Source: a virus. Taken from it: a stretch of DNA of 20,782 nucleotides. The number at the start of each line of letters is the position of its first letter. The first letter of the stretch is position 1. A program made the position numbers and the translations under genes. The stretch lies in IMG/VR virus record IMGVR_UViG_3300047300_000798, positions 1 to 20,782 of that record; one strand, written 5' to 3'. Below the pieces are notes generated by a model. That model was not told where the DNA came from. It was given only the letters and a program-made list of their open reading frames with translations, and ran no database searches. Shown here one piece after another: positions 20,105 through 20,782 of the stretch.

Positions 20105-20122
20105 CTAAAAGTTCAACAGCGA

Positions 20123-20374
20123 TTAGGCATGTCGGGTAAAAGCATCATTACCAACCATAGAGTAAGCCAATGCTACCATACGACGTGAAGGGGTGCCAAG
20201 ACGATAAGCTGTCTTACCATTCTTCAGTTTGTTTGCGTAGATTGAATAACCCTGTGCACGCAACTCAGATACACGAGCTGATAGGTTAGTTACTTTGAAC
20301 AAACCAGCTGCCTGCTTAGCAGTGATCTCTTTACCGGACTTAAAAAAACCCAACAATTTTTCATGTTGATTCAT
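20123..20374 (-). CDS. Small helix-turn-helix protein
   Basis: An 83-aa protein with the winged-HTH pattern ITAKQAAGLFKVTNLSARVSELRAQG in two helices (17-42) followed by the wing IYANK, then GKTAYRLGTPSR. This is the small phage HTH family commonly listed as HTH_39. It probably binds DNA as a regulator or accessory factor; targets unknown. Its start has a very strong AAGGAGAAG, suggesting high expression. It is the last gene before the terminator, following folE and the 70-aa gene. Confidence 0.8.
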   Translation of the reverse strand: MNQHEKLLGFFKSGKEITAKQAAGLFKVTNLSARVSELRAQGYSIYANKLKNGKTAYRLGTPSRRMVALAYSMVGNDAFTRHA

Positions 20375-20406
20375 ACTTTACTTCTCCTTAGTTTCATGTT
20401 AAAAAA

Positions 20407-20619
20407 TCATTTAATTACAGGGTCACCGTCTCTCAAGACAAGATTAGCAGCCATGAAGTCGAGACGTGTAGATGAAGTAGTGGTTTCTACTTCTTCTGTG
20501 AACTGCTGCATCTTCTGCTTGTGTTGAAGCTGCCCCAATAAGATGAGCATTGCACTCTTCTTAGCTTCAATACTTTTTGCATTCCACACTTCCTTGGCGA
20601 GGTTTGATAAATCGTTCAT
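20407..20619 (-). CDS. 70-aa conserved hypothetical protein
   Basis: Start chosen at the ATG at 20619, which shares one base with the folE stop (TAATG); a GTG two codons earlier is less likely. The product is helical in the first half (LAKEVWNAKSIEAKKSAMLILLG) and ends in STRLDFMAANLVL then RDGDPVIK. The MAANL-L-GD-VIK ending occurs in small proteins of T4-like phages to my recollection; function unknown. It appears translationally coupled to folE. Confidence 0.65.
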   Translation of the reverse strand: MNDLSNLAKEVWNAKSIEAKKSAMLILLGQLQHKQKMQQFTEEVETTTSSTRLDFMAANLVLRDGDPVIK

Positions 20620-20782
20620 TAGCACTTAGATGATTGCATCTTAATGTTATCAAAGAATTCTTGTTTGACGCTACTGTTATGGAATAGACCATGTACAGCA
20701 GATGTTTGAGTTAAAGAGGAGTGAGCCATTACACCACGGTTATCCATACAACCATGAGTAGCCTCAATATAGACAGCAACAT
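20619..20782 (-). CDS. folE: GTP cyclohydrolase I (FolE), C-terminal part, start outside window
   Basis: The last 53 residues are present. VYIEATHGCMDNRGV matches the conserved FolE block in which Cys (here residue 11 of the fragment) is a zinc ligand, and SLTQTSAVHGLF and VKQEFFDNI match the closing strand and helix. FolE opens GTP to dihydroneopterin triphosphate, the first step to both folate and 7-deazaguanine (preQ0). In this phage, with QueD-like and TGT-like genes close by on the same strand, the second route is more likely. The N-terminal two thirds lie beyond 20782. Confidence 0.88.
   Translation of the reverse strand, partial: VAVYIEATHGCMDNRGVMAHSSLTQTSAVHGLFHNSSVKQEFFDNIKMQSSKC

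Noticed and set aside
1-20782. tRNA genes, CRISPR arrays, insertion sequences, integrase or attachment sites
   Set aside because: None seen on either strand; coding density leaves only short gaps, each accounted for by promoters or terminators.

Overview
This window is part of the genome of a T4-superfamily tailed phage (myovirus), probably infecting a Gram-negative, likely aquatic, host. It carries a near-complete T4-type replication module: sliding clamp gp45, clamp-loader gp44 and gp62, RegA, DNA polymerase gp43, UvsX recombinase and gp41 helicase. Alongside it are genes familiar from marine T4-like phages: Hsp20, a PhoH-like ATPase, a four-helix membrane coiled-coil protein, and small conserved genes around gp43. 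gp62 is short (125 aa) and gp43 is 842 aa, which fits a distant relative of T4 rather than a close T-even phage. No tRNA, CRISPR array, insertion sequence or rRNA is visible. Every convincing gene is on the minus strand, so transcription runs from high to low coordinates, with many 1-4 bp start/stop overlaps.

Layout in order of transcription. (1) 20782-20123: the C-terminus of GTP cyclohydrolase I (FolE), a 70-aa protein and a small HTH protein, ending at a terminator. (2) 20073-17516: a GIY-YIG-like protein, a QueD/PTPS-like protein, a TGT/DpdA-like transglycosylase, a DUF3310-like protein and a dUTPase/dCTP-deaminase-fold enzyme. With FolE this looks like part of a 7-deazaguanine DNA-modification pathway plus nucleotide metabolism. 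(3) 17504-12615: a glycosyltransferase, gp45, gp44, three small genes including an ImmA/IrrE-like HExxH protein, gp62, RegA, dCMP deaminase, an SH3-like protein and a 73-aa protein, ending at a strong terminator. (4) 12488-11748: the PhoH-like ATPase, behind a TATAAATA motif, a possible 8-codon leader ORF and the terminator. (5) 11657-10978: a two-gene hsp20 unit with its own promoter and terminator. (6) 10933-3740: an Sm-like protein, gp43, a 98-aa protein, the membrane coiled-coil protein, UvsX, a small overlapping gene, gp41, a small membrane protein and a cytosolic HExxH protein. (7) 3646-2599: a secreted HExxH protein and a ClpP-like serine protease behind a near-consensus sigma70 promoter, ending at a UUCG terminator. 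(8) 2537-1: a late-promoter cassette of three proteins, PD-(D/E)xK-like, KxDG-nucleotidyltransferase-like and HAD-phosphatase-like.

The most striking signal is in block 8. All three consecutive proteins begin with a ten-residue peptide ending in [L/I]-x-E at residues 8-10, the same spacing as the capsid-targeting sequence of T4 internal proteins, whose gp21 protease cuts after [L/I]-x-E. This predicts three nucleic-acid-processing enzymes packaged in the head and injected with the DNA. Their promoter matches the T4 late consensus exactly and overlaps a hairpin that would hide the ribosome binding site in read-through RNA but not in late-initiated RNA, as known for some T4 genes.

Regulation is unusually readable. 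Several minus-strand sigma70-type promoters have 17-bp spacers (upstream of gene 43, hsp20, the secreted metalloprotease, and inside the dpdA-like gene). There are three exact TATAAATA late-promoter motifs next to gene starts or ends, and four intrinsic-terminator-like hairpins.
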